A DNA stretch of 64,000 nt from assembly GCA_024803745.1 (NCBI GenBank), contig JANJXV010000129.1, forward strand, positions 496,001 through 560,000. The letters are read 5' to 3'. A program made the position numbers and the translations under genes. Of the stretch, positions 11,521 to 21,956 are shown piece by piece. The notes beneath the pieces were generated by a model. It was given only the letters and a program-made list of their open reading frames with translations. It searched no databases and was not told the DNA's origin. Numbering within the stretch: position 1 is the stretch's first letter; the number at the start of each line of letters is the position of its first letter. The DNA comes from Megascapheus bottae. Its lineage: Eukaryota; Chordata; Mammalia; Rodentia; Geomyidae.

Positions 11521-11524
11521 AGAG

Positions 11525-11730
11525 GCAAAGGAACCAGGTACTGGTAGCTCAAGACTCTCATCCTAGCTTCTCAGGAGTTTGAGATCTGAGGATCACAATT
11601 CAAAGCCAGCCCAGGACAGAAACTCCATGAGACTCTTATCTGCAATAAACTACTGAATGCAAGAATCTCAAGCTCAGTGACAGCATCCAGGCCTAGCGTT
11701 CAAAACCCAGGACTGGCAGAAAAAAGTATC
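11525..11730 (+). mobile_element. 7SL-like plus Geo-like composite SINE
   Basis: Head with ATCCTAGCTTCTCAGGAGTT, linker, and a shortened right monomer with GGCCTAGCGTTCAAAACCCA. Confidence 0.75.
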
Positions 11731-12320
11731 AAAGCACAAGAAGGTGGCCAAAAGTTAGAGGGACTCTATCTTGACAAACAATACAATGATAAGTTGCACT
11801 CAGAAGACTTGCACAAAATCTGGAAACGCGTGAGACCTATCTATGTATGTTTCCGGTTTGTCTAAATATATATGTTTATGCATTTATATATTAGTATAGA
11901 GAGACAGATCAATACATATGACTATACATATGTACATAGCCAGACACTTATGGGTGGGTGGTATACTGTGTGAGAGTTTGTGTTTGTGTTTTGTGGATGG
12001 CTATCTCTGTTTAAGAAAGATAGAAAATATGTAAATATCTTTAAAAAAAACTTGATAAAATACAGAGAGACCTAAGCTCTTGAGGGAATCGGAAATGACA
12101 AGATTATTCACAGGCACGTTTATCCTTATGGATTCCTCAGCAAGTTTTAATTTTTTTCATTATTTTCTTTCTTTTTTTGAACCAGTGCTAAAGATTTCTC
12201 TCAGGGACCAGGTGCTGCCAATTACTAATTTTCTCATGGCTGGTACAAGAGGAACTGAGCCACAGTTAAACTTTTGCCTTATTTATTCGTGCTTAACTGA
12301 AGATAAAGATTTCTATCAGT
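11731..12320. other. AT-rich stretch, nothing recognised
   Basis: A/T-rich with short tandem-like ATATGTACATA strings near 11860-11945. No supported gene. Confidence 0.4.
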
Positions 12321-12324
12321 GACT

Positions 12325-12412
12325 TTCTTTCAGGGGCTGGATTCTAACCAGGATCCCCAGACCTCAGGCTTCTCTATAGCTACAATTAACAATATGAGAA
12401 CCCAGCACTGGG
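12325..12412 (-). mobile_element. 7SL-like SINE head fragment
   Basis: The complement of the head monomer (CAGACCTCAGGCTTCTCTAT on the plus strand), diverged and without a tail. Confidence 0.5.
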
Positions 12413-12784
12413 TTCCAATGCACAGGGCAAGAAATTGAGTGAATCTCTCAACTCCAATTAGCTATAATAAGCTAGAAGTGAAAGACCAATACCTTTGAGG
12501 AAAAGATGCTGAGGGTTATCACACAGGCCCTATGAGTAAGCCCTAAACCCTGTACACATGTGTGCATGCACACATTGGCAGATACACACACACATGCACA
12601 CAAACAATATCTCAGGCAATATTGTATTTTGAATTAATATCCAAAGATTGGACAAAGGATAGCAAGTAATAAAATCTGTTTTTCTTGTCTACATTGAGGG
12701 AAAGGGATAAGTCACAAGATGCAGAAGCGAAGAATTCAGAGGCAAATGCTGTGAGTGAATAACTTGTAAAAAGCACATTTCTTT

Positions 12785-12995
12785 TCTTTTCTTTTCTTTT
12801 GTTTTTTCTGCCATTCCTGGGGCTTGCACTCAGGGCCTGAGCACTGCTCTTGGCTTTTCCCAAGTCTAGCCCTCTGCCACTTGAGCCGCATTGCCATATG
12901 GATTTTTATATCTGTGTGATATTAAGGACTCAAACCTAGATCTTCATGGATGCTAGGCAAGCACTCTACCCCTGGGCCAAACTCTAAACCCAGAT
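12785..12995 (-). mobile_element. ID-like plus Geo-like SINE, shared with spacers
   Basis: A complete minus-strand composite SINE with a TTTTC-rich end. The same insertion sits at the equivalent place in each array spacer (for example 29325-29525 on the plus strand), so it predates the inverted duplication. Confidence 0.8.
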
Positions 12996-13224
12996 AAAGT
13001 ATTTATAAATAGTCATCATCATCATATCAAAATATCCTTTCTCCTACAAAGAATGAACACTTATCTATGTCTGTAAGACTTTTTTTTATGTCACCAATGC
13101 TTCTGTGATTTTCCCACTTGCATTTTTACAGATGACAGCACAGATATTCATCAGGAAGAAAAATTGATTACGATACAGAAACCTAACAACGTCCTAGAAG
13201 ATTGAAGTGAATACTATGTGCAAG

Positions 13225-13418
13225 ATGGCCTGGGTGTTTCATCTATTTGTAGAGTGCTTGGCTACCACACAAAAAGACTTTGGTTTGATTCTGGAGTACT
13301 ATATACATAGAAAACGCTGGAAGTGGTGCTGTGGCTTGGTGGGACAGCTATAGCCTAAAGAAAGCCTAAGAACAATGGTCAGGCTCTGAGGTCAAGTCCC
13401 AGGACTAGCAAAGAAAAT
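13225..13418 (+). mobile_element. ID-like plus Geo-like SINE, shared with spacers
   Basis: The head has GTAGAGTGCTTGGCTACCAC and the tail has GAAGTGGTGCTGTGGCTTGG. The orthologous copy lies inverted in every spacer (for example about 28885-29075), which supports common descent of the segments. Confidence 0.8.
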
Positions 13419-13812
13419 GTGCAAGAGGCAAAATGCAAGCTGAGAAGGCACTGTGAAGCAAAATGTCTTGTGAAGGGTAAGGGGAATAGTGACAGTTAAG
13501 TTTGGATCTTACCTAAGAAAGGCTCCTTGAGCCTGAGACCAGGCTAGCACTTACGCCTAGTTAATGACTTGGGATTTGAACAAAAAGGTGTGCTGTTTAC
13601 TACATCCATATGTGAGGTGGGAAGGGAGATTCAGCCTCCAGTATGTCTTTGGGGAGGTCTTCTGTGAGCAAGGAGCTTTGGTCATTGGGCCTTGAAAGGT
13701 GACCCTACCTACCTCACAATGGAACAGAATATGGAACCCTGGTAACCAAGCCACTGCATGTGACAACCAGCTCAAGCCAGCTCCCTTGGCCTGTGGCTCA
13801 GGAGGAAGAAAG

Positions 13813-13884
13813 ATGTTGCTGTGCTGTTGCCAAAGGTCAGGAGGCTCGGATCTCAGGCATGAGAGGTATGGATCTCTCACTTGA
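13813..13884 (+). pseudogene. Possible short coding exon remnant
   Basis: From ATG 13813 a frame reads MLLCCCQRSGGSDLRHERYG and stops at 13884. The frame extends upstream, open from 13699. The corresponding frame stays open in all five inverted spacers despite about 10% divergence. A Cys-rich short start followed by a basic/Ser stretch is reminiscent of the N-terminus of Ral-GDS-like proteins, but the match is weak. It could equally be chance. Confidence 0.2.
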
Positions 13885-14217
13885 AGAAGTAGATTCTGGA
13901 CCAGTGCCAAGCCAAAATTCCCATATATCAGGCATTTCTCTAGGAAGAAAGCCAGGAAACTCCAGGGCAACTCAGATGAGGTATATTGAGAGGAAACCTA
14001 TTTGAACCCATCATCCTGCCCACACACTACAACCTTCTTGTGTACTTTCAAGTGACTATACTGAGATTAGAGTGTGTCATTTCCAACCTACTCTATTCCA
14101 ATTCCTCAGTGTGAAGTGTGGTCCCATTCCTACGTTTGAAATATCCACTGTTTTGCCAACATAATGTGATGGTAAGTCAGCTCAGACTCTGAATGAGCCT
14201 TGTAACCTATGGATCCT

Positions 14218-14318
14218 GGAGGAAGGCCTGTTGGAGATGCTGCTGACAAAGCTGATCGCTGCCTACCAGAAAGGTGATCTCTTTTATGTGGGAAACTTCC
14301 TGCACAATTTCAAATAGT
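14218..14318 (+). pseudogene. Possible REM-like (RasGEF N) exon fragment
   Basis: One frame reads LEEGLLEMLLTKLIAAYQKG followed by DLFYVGNFLHNF and a stop. The pattern of a hydrophobic helix, then D-L-x-Y-V-x-x-F-L, resembles the Ras exchanger motif (REM) exon of Ral-GDS/RGL proteins, which are Ral GTPase exchange factors. No other exon of such a gene is recognised nearby with confidence. A profile search of the translation would decide. Confidence 0.25.
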
Positions 14319-14789
14319 GGAGGACAATGTAGTAGTTGCTGGAAATTCTCTTGAAAAAGTGAGTGTTCCCCCTCCAAACCCAGGTTTGCTCACCCCTCCT
14401 GGCCAAGCCTTGGAATACTTGGCTCCTCTCTGAGCCTGTTTGGTTCACTGGGGTGTTCACAGGGGAGCTAAGCATGATACAAGTGCACAAACTACTTCAT
14501 TATGACTGGGACACCATGCCATTTCATTTCCCTCACAAGCTACTGGAGTCTCAACAATGTGCTTACTGAGAAGTTGGATTTCAGGCATAAGTGGCTCCCA
14601 ACTGCAGCCCTCACCTAGGTGACATCCTAGGAAATCCCATTTCCCAGTAAGAAATGAGGTGTCAGTAATAATGGCGGAGGCCTGTGAAATACTGGCGTCA
14701 GAGGAAAAGCTGGGGGCTGAATCACTTTTGAGCCATCAGGGAGGGATTGTGATAGCTTTGCCTGTTAGAACCTGAAAGCCTTTACATTT

Positions 14790-15020
14790 TGGTGTGTGGT
14801 CCAGTGCTGCCACTTGAACCTGAACCCAGGTCTAAATACCATTCCTTTGGTGTTCAAAAATTAGTACTGTACCATTTGAGTCATAGGTCAAGTTCTGGCT
14901 TTTTGCTGCCTAATTGAAGACAAGTGCCTTTAGACTTTTACTGACTAGACTGGCTTTCCACTGTGATCTTCAGAGCTCAGCCTGCTGGGTGGCTAAGATT
15001 AGAGGAATGAGCATTTAGTT
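14790..15020 (-). mobile_element. 7SL-like plus Geo-like composite SINE, diverged
   Basis: The complement of the right monomer (TACTGTACCATTTGAGTCAT) followed by the complement of the head (TCAGAGCTCAGCCTGCTGGG). Confidence 0.6.
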
Positions 15021-15089
15021 CTTTATTTAGAGCATTCACTTATTGATTTATTTAGAGCATTTACTTAGTTAATTTAAGGTGCGTTTACT

Positions 15090-16500
15090 TTGGACAGATG
15101 CATAGAGGCCTCTCTCAGAAGCTTCTGGAAGTGGGGTGTAAAAGTCATCCTGTTCTCGAGTGTCTCTTACCCCCCTCCCAGCACATAAGTGCACATCTCT
15201 GCAGGACAGCCACAGCATTAGAGTCCTGCAAGAAAGCGGCTTTGGTAAAAGGCTCAGGATGGAGAGAGAGGGCTCTCACTTTCCTTGTACCGAATGTGCC
15301 CACAGCATCATGTGTTCCATCTATACGATGTGAATGGACTTCTACCCCAGTGATTTCTACGAGTTCAAGAACTGCCACACCCTGACACAACTCAAGCTCT
15401 ATATGAGGCTCCACATGCCGGCTTTGGACCTGCTCATCTAAACACATACTTTTTGACCAGCTGGAGGAATGTGCGACCAGTAAGACCAAGAAAAAGTAGA
15501 AGTCCTGGTGTGGGTGCCTCAGAGCCTGTGAGTAGGAAGCCCATGTGGTCTAGATATTGGTTGGCCCTTACTTCTACAGAGCTTGGCAAAATGCCCTTTA
15601 TGGGTGGTGTCAGCCAGGTAATGTCTGTCCTCTGAAAGGACTCGGGAATAAGCACTCATTAGAAAGACCCTACACCTCCTCAGTGTTCAGTCCAAACTCC
15701 AGTTCTACAGGTTCCTCCATTAGATCCTCATGGAAGTTGAGTGACACTTCAACTTGCAGAGTCAACTCTGTCCACTCTGTACCTATTTCCATTCTTAGGT
15801 TTGGGTCATCGTGGAAGAGCTTATCCTGAACTCCGGATGAAAAACCCACCAATGGAGCTGGTGACTGATGGAGACTGAGAATCATCACTGCACTCCAGAA
15901 ACCATGGGCCTTCTGTAGAAATTACCAAACAGGTTTAGAGTCCTGTGGATATAACTTTTGCTCTGAACCCCATGTGTGACACAGCTGAACCTGCAGATAC
16001 TATGGAGGAAGAAAAAGAGCAGCCAGATTTCCTTCCGTTTCCTTTCACACTCCACCCAGAGTCAGTCCATCTGAGTCAGAGTAACACTCCACTTATTGTG
16101 CAAGCTGAAGGGGCACACGCTGGGCTCATGGAAAATGTCCCCATGGGAAATAGCAAGTGTACTCTCAATACTGGATTCATTGGAGGAAAATGAATCCATC
16201 CTCACAGAATATCCAGACCCATCCATCTCACTGAAAGAGACTCAATCTCCATTCGACAAACCAGAATCCATCCCCCTCTTAACTCAGGAAGGACATTCTG
16301 TTTCTCATGAGGAAGGAGACCCTTCTGAGGACTCTGAAGGAGAATTACTGTCTGAAGGCAACTTGGAGGCCAGTCTGGATTTAGAGCTTCCCTGTCCCCT
16401 TCCTAAAATGACATCTCTTTATCTTGCTCTCATGATTCTTGTCAAGTATTCATTGTATTTACTTTGCTAACTATTAAACTCTCATTGTTAATATTATGGT
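15090..16500 (+). pseudogene. Unrecognised decayed coding-like region
   Basis: SINE-free and composed of successive coding-like stretches in different plus-strand frames. One contains DFYPSDFYEFKNCHTLTQLK near 15333-15390. An acidic Ser/Pro/Glu-rich stretch lies at about 15945-16470 and shifts frame near 16150-16190. An ATTAAA signal at about 16469 follows the last stop, and the A/T-rich sequence after it lacks coding character. This looks like the 3' part of an old gene or a retrocopy without a preserved A-tail. I do not recognise the family. Frameshifts and stops make an intact product unlikely. Confidence 0.35.
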
Positions 16501-16879
16501 GTGCAGTTCTTCAGTGCTTATTATACTGTGTTTTATTTTCCACTTATAATGTGAGACCTCAGACACATAGGTCCTGGGTGGGCCAAAAACCAGACAGGTC
16601 TGGTCCCATAGAAGACAACCTTACTGGATATACAGGGAACTATGAAATGCATGGAATCACCAGGAATCCAGGCCAGGACTCCATGGAAAGACAAGTCAGC
16701 TACCAAAGCTTAAGGACAGAGCAGATGCCTAGAAATGTGTTTTGTCAATCGGGAGAAGTGCCAGAGTAACTGTAATATTATGTGGGACTCTGTTCTGTGA
16801 GTTCAAGTCTGTTTATATATCCAGTGTGCTTTGTACAAATATTTAAGAAAATTAAAACTCCACAATAGCATCAAAAATC

Positions 16880-17085
16880 TACTTTGGCTTTGAATGTGGC
16901 CTAGTTGTAGAGTGCTCGCCTAGTATAAAAGAAGACCTTGATTCAATTCCTCCGCACTGCATACACAGAAAAAGCAGATGGGGCACTGTGGCTCAGGTGT
17001 CAGAGTGCCACCCTTGAACAAATGTGGCCAAGGACAGTTCCTGGTCCCTCAGTTCAAGCCCCAGGACTAGCGAAACAAGAAATCA
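16880..17085 (+). mobile_element. ID-like plus Geo-like composite SINE
   Basis: Head GTTGTAGAGTGCTCGCCTAG, ID-like B box TTCAATTCC, tail GGGGCACTGTGGCTCAGGTG and CAGTTCAAGCCCCAGGAC. Confidence 0.85.
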
Positions 17086-17454
17086 TACCATTTTCCACAC
17101 ATTTGGAAATAAATCTGTTTTATCTAACCCTACTTCTTTTTTGCCAGTCCAGAGTGTGTGCCACCAAGCCAAACTACTGGCCCCCAACCTTACTATTTTT
17201 AATCATTTAATTTTTTTACATAATCATATTTCATGCTGTGTGTATTAATAGCATAAACAGTATACTTAGTGTAATTATGTTAAAGGTAAAACATAAGAAA
17301 TTAATAACTAAAATTCCTTTTTTATTATTTTTATAGCATTACTACAATTTTATGAGAAAAATTACCTAGAATGTTTATTTTAGAGTTCAAGTAATCCATT
17401 TTGATAAACATATCAACCAACATCATTTATTTGAACACATTTTAAGCTATTTTT

Positions 17455-17640
17455 TCAGGAATGAAAATACATACATATTTGTTGTAAATGAAATTTATGA
17501 CTTGGGGGGAAGGGAAAAAGAAAAGGGGGAAGGGGGTAACAGTTTTTACAAGAAATGTACTCATTACATATGTAACAGCAATCTCTTTGTATATCACCTT
17601 GACAACAAATTTTTTGAAAAGTACAATGAGTTTAAATGTC
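17455..17640 (+). repeat. L1-like 3'-end module, copy 1
   Basis: A G/A-rich stretch (GGGGGAAGGGAAAAAGAAAA) is followed by ACAAGAAATGTACTCATTAC and TATATCACCTTGACAACAAA. The same order of blocks recurs at 23945-24215. It resembles the purine-rich 3' UTR and terminus of an older non-LTR element. Confidence 0.4.
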
Positions 17641-17664
17641 TACTTTGGGCAGAATTTTTTTTTG

Positions 17665-17860
17665 CCAGTACTGGGCTTAGACTCAGGACCTGAGCACGAT
17701 CCTTGTTTTTGTTTTTGTTTATTCTTAAGGCGCAAGTTCTATCACATGTGCCACAGCACCTCTTTTATCTTTTTTTATCTACGTTGTGCTGAGGAATTGA
17801 ACTTGGGTCTTCATTCATGCTCGGCAAGAACTCTTCCACTAGGCTTAACTTATGGCCCCA
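17665..17860 (-). mobile_element. ID-like plus Geo-like composite SINE
   Basis: A complete minus-strand composite with an internal GTTTTT expansion near 17703-17722. Confidence 0.75.
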
Positions 17861-17954
17861 GTGGGAAGGAAGTTTTCCATAAAATATGTAGGAAATATGT
17901 ACACTAAGGAAAAGCCATCAAAAACAGAAGAAAAATTATATACTTAGATAACGA

Positions 17955-18105
17955 CATGCCAGTATTATGGCAGATCTCTGTAATTCTAGCTTCAAGAGTG
18001 GCCTATTTGGACCGGGAGTTGGCTGGCTGAAGTAAAGTGCTATCCTTGAGCAAGCCCTAGGACAGTGCTCTGGCCATGAGTTGAAGACATAGGACATGCA
18101 AAAAA
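17955..18105 (+). mobile_element. Composite SINE, internally deleted
   Basis: A short 7SL-like head passes into the Geo-like right monomer (TATCCTTGAGCAAGCCCTAG), with the linker missing. Confidence 0.55.
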
Positions 18106-18117
18106 TAATAATTTAGT

Positions 18118-18345
18118 GCCCGTGACTGGTGGCTCACCCTGGTAATCCTAGCTACCCTGGAGGATCGAGGTTCAAAGACGGCCCAGGCATAAAAATCTGT
18201 GAGAATCTTATTTCCAAATAATCCAGAAAATTCAAAATGACAATGTGCCTCAAGTGGTAGAGCTCTTGCCTTGAGCTGAAGAGCTTAAGGTAAACATCCA
18301 GGCCCAGAGTTCAAGCCCCATGAGTGAAAAAAAGAAAAAGAAAAA
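18118..18345 (+). mobile_element. 7SL-like plus Geo-like composite SINE
   Basis: All blocks are present: GTAATCCTAGCTACCCTGGA, GCCTCAAGTGGTAGAGCTCT, GCCCAGAGTTCAAGCCCCAT and an A/AAAAG tail. Confidence 0.85.
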
Positions 18346-18359
18346 GAAAGCCCTTATCT

Positions 18360-18648
18360 AAGGCTGGAGTGCACACTAGTGGTAGTTTGCTGGCCTAGTA
18401 TGCACAAAGCCCTGTGTTCAATTACTCTGTACCACTTACACCAAAAAAAAGCTGGAAATGATCTCAGAATGTTGGGTTCTGAGGATCACAGTTCAAAGCC
18501 AGGCCAGACACTAAAGTCCATGAAACTGTTACTTCCACTTAAGCACCAGAAAACCAGAAATGACACTGTGGCTCAAGGTGTTTAAGGTTGTAGCCTTGAG
18601 CTGAAGAGCCCAGGGACACTGCCCAGGTGCACAATTAAAGTCTTACAA

Positions 18649-18650
<2 letters not shown>
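18360..18650 (+). mobile_element. ID-like head with 7SL-like composite inserted
   Basis: An ID-like head (18365-18440) is followed by part of a 7SL-like composite (18455-18645: TGAGGATCACAGTTCAAAGC, then GACACTGTGGCTCAAGGTGT). Confidence 0.65.
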
Positions 18651-18712
<62 letters not shown>

Positions 18713-18838
18713 CAGAGACAGAGAGACAGAGAGAGGCAGAGAGAGACAGAGAGACAGAGACAGATAGAGAGAGAGAGAGAGAGAGAGGCAGACCGACAGA
18801 GACAGACAGAGACAGAGAGACAGAGACAGAGACAGCAA
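18651..18838 (+). repeat. (GA)n/(GACA)n microsatellite
   Basis: GA dinucleotides passing into GACA and GACAGA units, again at a SINE 3' end. The Ser-Leu-Cys-rich minus-strand frames are compositional. Confidence 0.95.
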
Positions 18839-18844
18839 ACAGTC

Positions 18845-19080
18845 AGGCACTGCTGGCTGAAGTGTGTAATTCTACCTACTATGGAGGCTGAGATTGGAGG
18901 ATCTTGGTTCAAAGCCCAAAGCCAGCCTGGACACATATGTTTGTGAGACTTACATCACCAATTAACTACCAGAAACCATAAATGGAGCTGTAGAGGAAGA
19001 GCGCTAGCCTTGAGCTGAAGAGGTCAGGGACAGTCCAGGCCCAAAGTCCAAGCAACATGACGAATCAACAATAAAAATAG
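18845..19080 (+). mobile_element. 7SL-like plus Geo-like composite SINE
   Basis: Starts with GGCACTGCTGGCTGAAGTGT and ends after AGGCCCAAAGTCCAAGCAAC. The middle linker CACCAATTAACTACCAGAAA is typical of this type. Confidence 0.75.
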
Positions 19081-19113
19081 AAGATAGCTAATAGTAATGA
19101 TGAATAATTTTGG

Positions 19114-19380
19114 GCTGGGAGTTTGGCCTAGTGGTAGAGTGCTTGCCTAGCATGCACGAAGACCTGGGTTCAATTCCTCAATATCACATTCATAGAAAAA
19201 TGCTGGAAGTGGTGCTGAGGCTGAAGTGGTAGAGCCCTAGCCTTGAGAAAATATAAGGACAGTGCTCAGTCCCTGAGTTCAAGCCCAGGAGTGGCCAAAT
19301 CAAAAGTAGTAGAGCACTGGCATTGAACTGAAGATCTGAGGAACAGCCCAGGCACAGAGTTCAAGCACCACTAACAACAA
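19114..19380 (+). mobile_element. ID-like plus Geo-like SINE with extra tail monomer
   Basis: The best-preserved example of the ID-like composite in the window (GGGCTGGGAGTTTGGCCTAG head). It ends near 19300. A second partial right monomer (19305-19375) follows directly. Confidence 0.85.
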
Positions 19381-19744
19381 CAACAAAATCTACGAAATGG
19401 CAGTGGTGGTTTTAAGCTAAGCAAAAATAGAGTAGAAATTGGTAAAATACATATTTGTGTGTAAGCAAAATAGCCAGACTTATGCATTAGAACAGCATAG
19501 CAACTTGAAAAAAAATTTTGTTTTCCATCTCACTAGGTCCTGTCTCTTAATTTATTCAAGTAAGTAAAATGCTGGGTTTTATAATCGTTGCTCTGAATAC
19601 TAGAAAACCATAATATCTCTCATTAACCAACAAAGACCAGGAACTGGGGCTTCGTTGAAATGGCAGAGTATCAGGCAAGAGAAGAAAAAATTGAAGTAAG
19701 AACTTGAAGTTCTTGATCCAGAACCTGCATAGTAACAGAGCAGC

Positions 19745-19960
19745 AGCCTGGTGATGGTACCTCACACCTATAATCTTAGCTACTCAGGAGGCTAAGATCT
19801 GAGAATCAAAGTTTAAAGCCAGCCAAAGTACCCAGTTAACTGCCAGAAAAACCAGAAGTGGCACTGTGGCTCACAGACTAAAGCACTAGCCTTGAGCTGA
19901 AGAGCTCAGGGACAGTGCCCAGACCCAGAGTTCAAGCCCCACAATTGACAAAAATCAAAC
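19745..19960 (+). mobile_element. 7SL-like plus Geo-like composite SINE
   Basis: The head has TCTTAGCTACTCAGGAGGCT. The tail has CTAGCCTTGAGCTGAAGAGC and GAGTTCAAGCCCCACAATTG. Confidence 0.85.
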
Positions 19961-20174
19961 AAGCAAACAAAACTCACAAAGAAGCCTGCAGACCACAGTG
20001 GTTCTGCTGAGTCTCTTCTCTATGGGGATCAGGAAACATTTCACTTTTTCTGTCTCTTCCCATCTCAACATTCATACTAAAATAAGACTGTGTTGAAAGT
20101 TTCAATTTATAAAAATGTTTTTCATGAAGCACCCTGAAATATTCATCGCTTATATCTCAATTGAAGATAGTTGA

Positions 20175-20265
20175 TTTGAGGCTGCATTGGTACAGTGGTA
20201 GCCTTGAACAGAAAAGGTCAGGGATAGAGCTGAAGCACTCAGTTGAAGACCCAGTGCCAACACAC
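20175..20265 (+). mobile_element. Geo-like right monomer fragment
   Basis: TACAGTGGTAGCCTTGAACA and ACTCAGTTGAAGACCCAGTG match the tail monomer. Confidence 0.5.
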
Positions 20266-20359
20266 AAAAGAAATTATGCACTTTATACATATTTTCTAAT
20301 TTCTTAATGAATTTTTCAGTCTGTATAAATATAGGGTACATTCCTTGTTACTTAAGTAA

Positions 20360-20705
20360 GATTGCTCTTTTTTTTTCTTTTTGCCAGTCCTACGGCTTGG
20401 ACTCAGGGCCTAGACATTTTCATTGGACTCGCTTGCCCAAGGTGAGTGCTCTGCCTCTTGAGACACAGCGCCACTTCTAGCTTTTATTCTGAGTATGCGG
20501 TACCAATGAATACAACCTAGGTCTTCATGCATTCTAGGTGAGCACTCTACCATTAGGCTACATTCCCAGGCAGTGAGATTCCTTTTACACTCATTGTATG
20601 TTCACAGAGTTTGATCTCACACACTGTAGGGCCCTGGTTGGCTTTGACCTGTGATCCTAAACCCTGAGCATCCTAAGTAGCTGAAATTAAATTGTGAGCC
20701 AGCAT
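20360..20705 (-). mobile_element. ID-like composite SINE plus 7SL-like head
   Basis: 20370-20570 is a minus-strand ID-like composite with both monomers. 20575-20705 is the complement of a 7SL-like head with the sequence order GATCCTAAACCCTGAGCATC. Confidence 0.7.
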
Positions 20706-20769
20706 GATGGCTTCCATTCTTTTTTCTACAAAAATATATGTAGTTATCTAAAATATATCTATAGCTGAA

Positions 20770-21845
20770 AAAAATGAATCTCTCCCAAACAAAGGTGGGC
20801 TAAAGACTTAAAAGAGTATTCTCTGAAGAAAAAATTAAAATGGGCTTTAGACACATGAAGAAATGCTCCATATCTCTAGCAATAAGGGAAATGAAAATCA
20901 AAACAACTTTGAGATTCCACCTGACTCCAGTCAGAATGGCCATTATCAAAAAATCTAATAAGAGATACTGGTGGGGAAGTGACCAGGGGGGATCACACCT
21001 ACACTGTTGGTGTGAGTGTAAACTCGTTCAACCACTAGGGAAAGCAGTGTGGTCGTTCCTCAAAAGACTGAACATAGAGCTCCCCTATGATCCAGAAAAT
21101 CCACTACTTGGCATCTACCCAATTGTCCAGAAAAAAGGACATACTAAAGCCACTACCACAATGATGCTCATTGCAGCACTATTTACCATAGCAAAGATAT
21201 GAAACCAACCCAGATGCCACTCAGTAGATGACTGAATCAAGAAGATGTGGTGCTTATACACAATGGAATGCTATGCTGCCATCAGAAGGAATGACATCGC
21301 CCCATTTGTAAGGAAATGGAAAGACTTGGAAAAATTCATATTAAGTGAAGCAGCCAGACCCAAAGAAACATAAGCTCAATGTTTTCCCTCATTTGTAATA
21401 ATTAGTTCACATCTAGGACTCTCCTAGCAGAGGATTACAATAACTCAAAAACCTAGGTATATAAGGTCATATAGGATGAGACTAAATGAAAGGATCTCTA
21501 GGATATGGGAACAAGAGCTATATCTTGTGTCATCGTTGCTCTTAATCTTGTGTGATTTTTGTCCTTAATCTACTATGTTATTTCTCATCTCTTATTTTGC
21601 CCTTTGGTTAATGTCAGATTGTTACTGTATCTGATTTTTCCCTGGCATATTGTATATATGTTTTTTTGTTTATGTCATATAGGAAAGGGAAGGGGGGAAA
21701 CAAGATGATTGGGAAGGGGAGGGGAGAGGGAACTGGGGACAAAAACATGTGGAGTGGAATAAATGTGTGAGAAATAATGCAGTCCACTACCTGTAAATGT
21801 AATCGTAACCCCTCTATACATTACCCTGAAAATAAAAAGGAGACT
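20770..21845 (+). mobile_element. 5'-truncated L1, ORF2 C-terminus and 3' UTR
   Basis: An open frame at 20840-21202 encodes the ORF2 C-terminal region, including HMKKCSISLAIREMKIKTTL and IAALFTIAKI. This is followed by a diverged end of ORF2, a 3' UTR with a G/A-rich tract near 21685-21740, and an AATAAAAAGG end. The same family region occurs in the array L1s but is clearly more diverged here. Confidence 0.85.
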
Positions 21846-21913
21846 ATAAAAATATCTGTAGAAAATGAGGTTGGATGATGGAAACAACCAGATGCCCTAC
21901 TACAAAAAATGTG

Positions 21914-21956
<43 letters not shown>

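Larger units (their letters stand above)
12674..14037 (-). repeat. Single-copy inverted relative of the array spacer
   Basis: The reverse complement of this 1.36-kb segment aligns end to end with the five array spacers (28252-29634 and equivalents), at roughly 85-90% identity by eye. It shares two SINE insertions, a CAT/GAT microsatellite and the same order of unique blocks. Homology stops abruptly at 12674, which corresponds to the L1 5' junction in the array, and at 14037, which corresponds to the L1 A-tail junction. In this copy no L1 sits at either end. It is therefore the best local model of the pre-array sequence. Confidence 0.9.

Noticed and set aside
15145..15489. 114-codon minus-strand frame opposite the coding-like island
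   Set aside because: Plus-strand frames there have more natural composition and a poly(A) signal downstream. The minus frame is probably their shadow.
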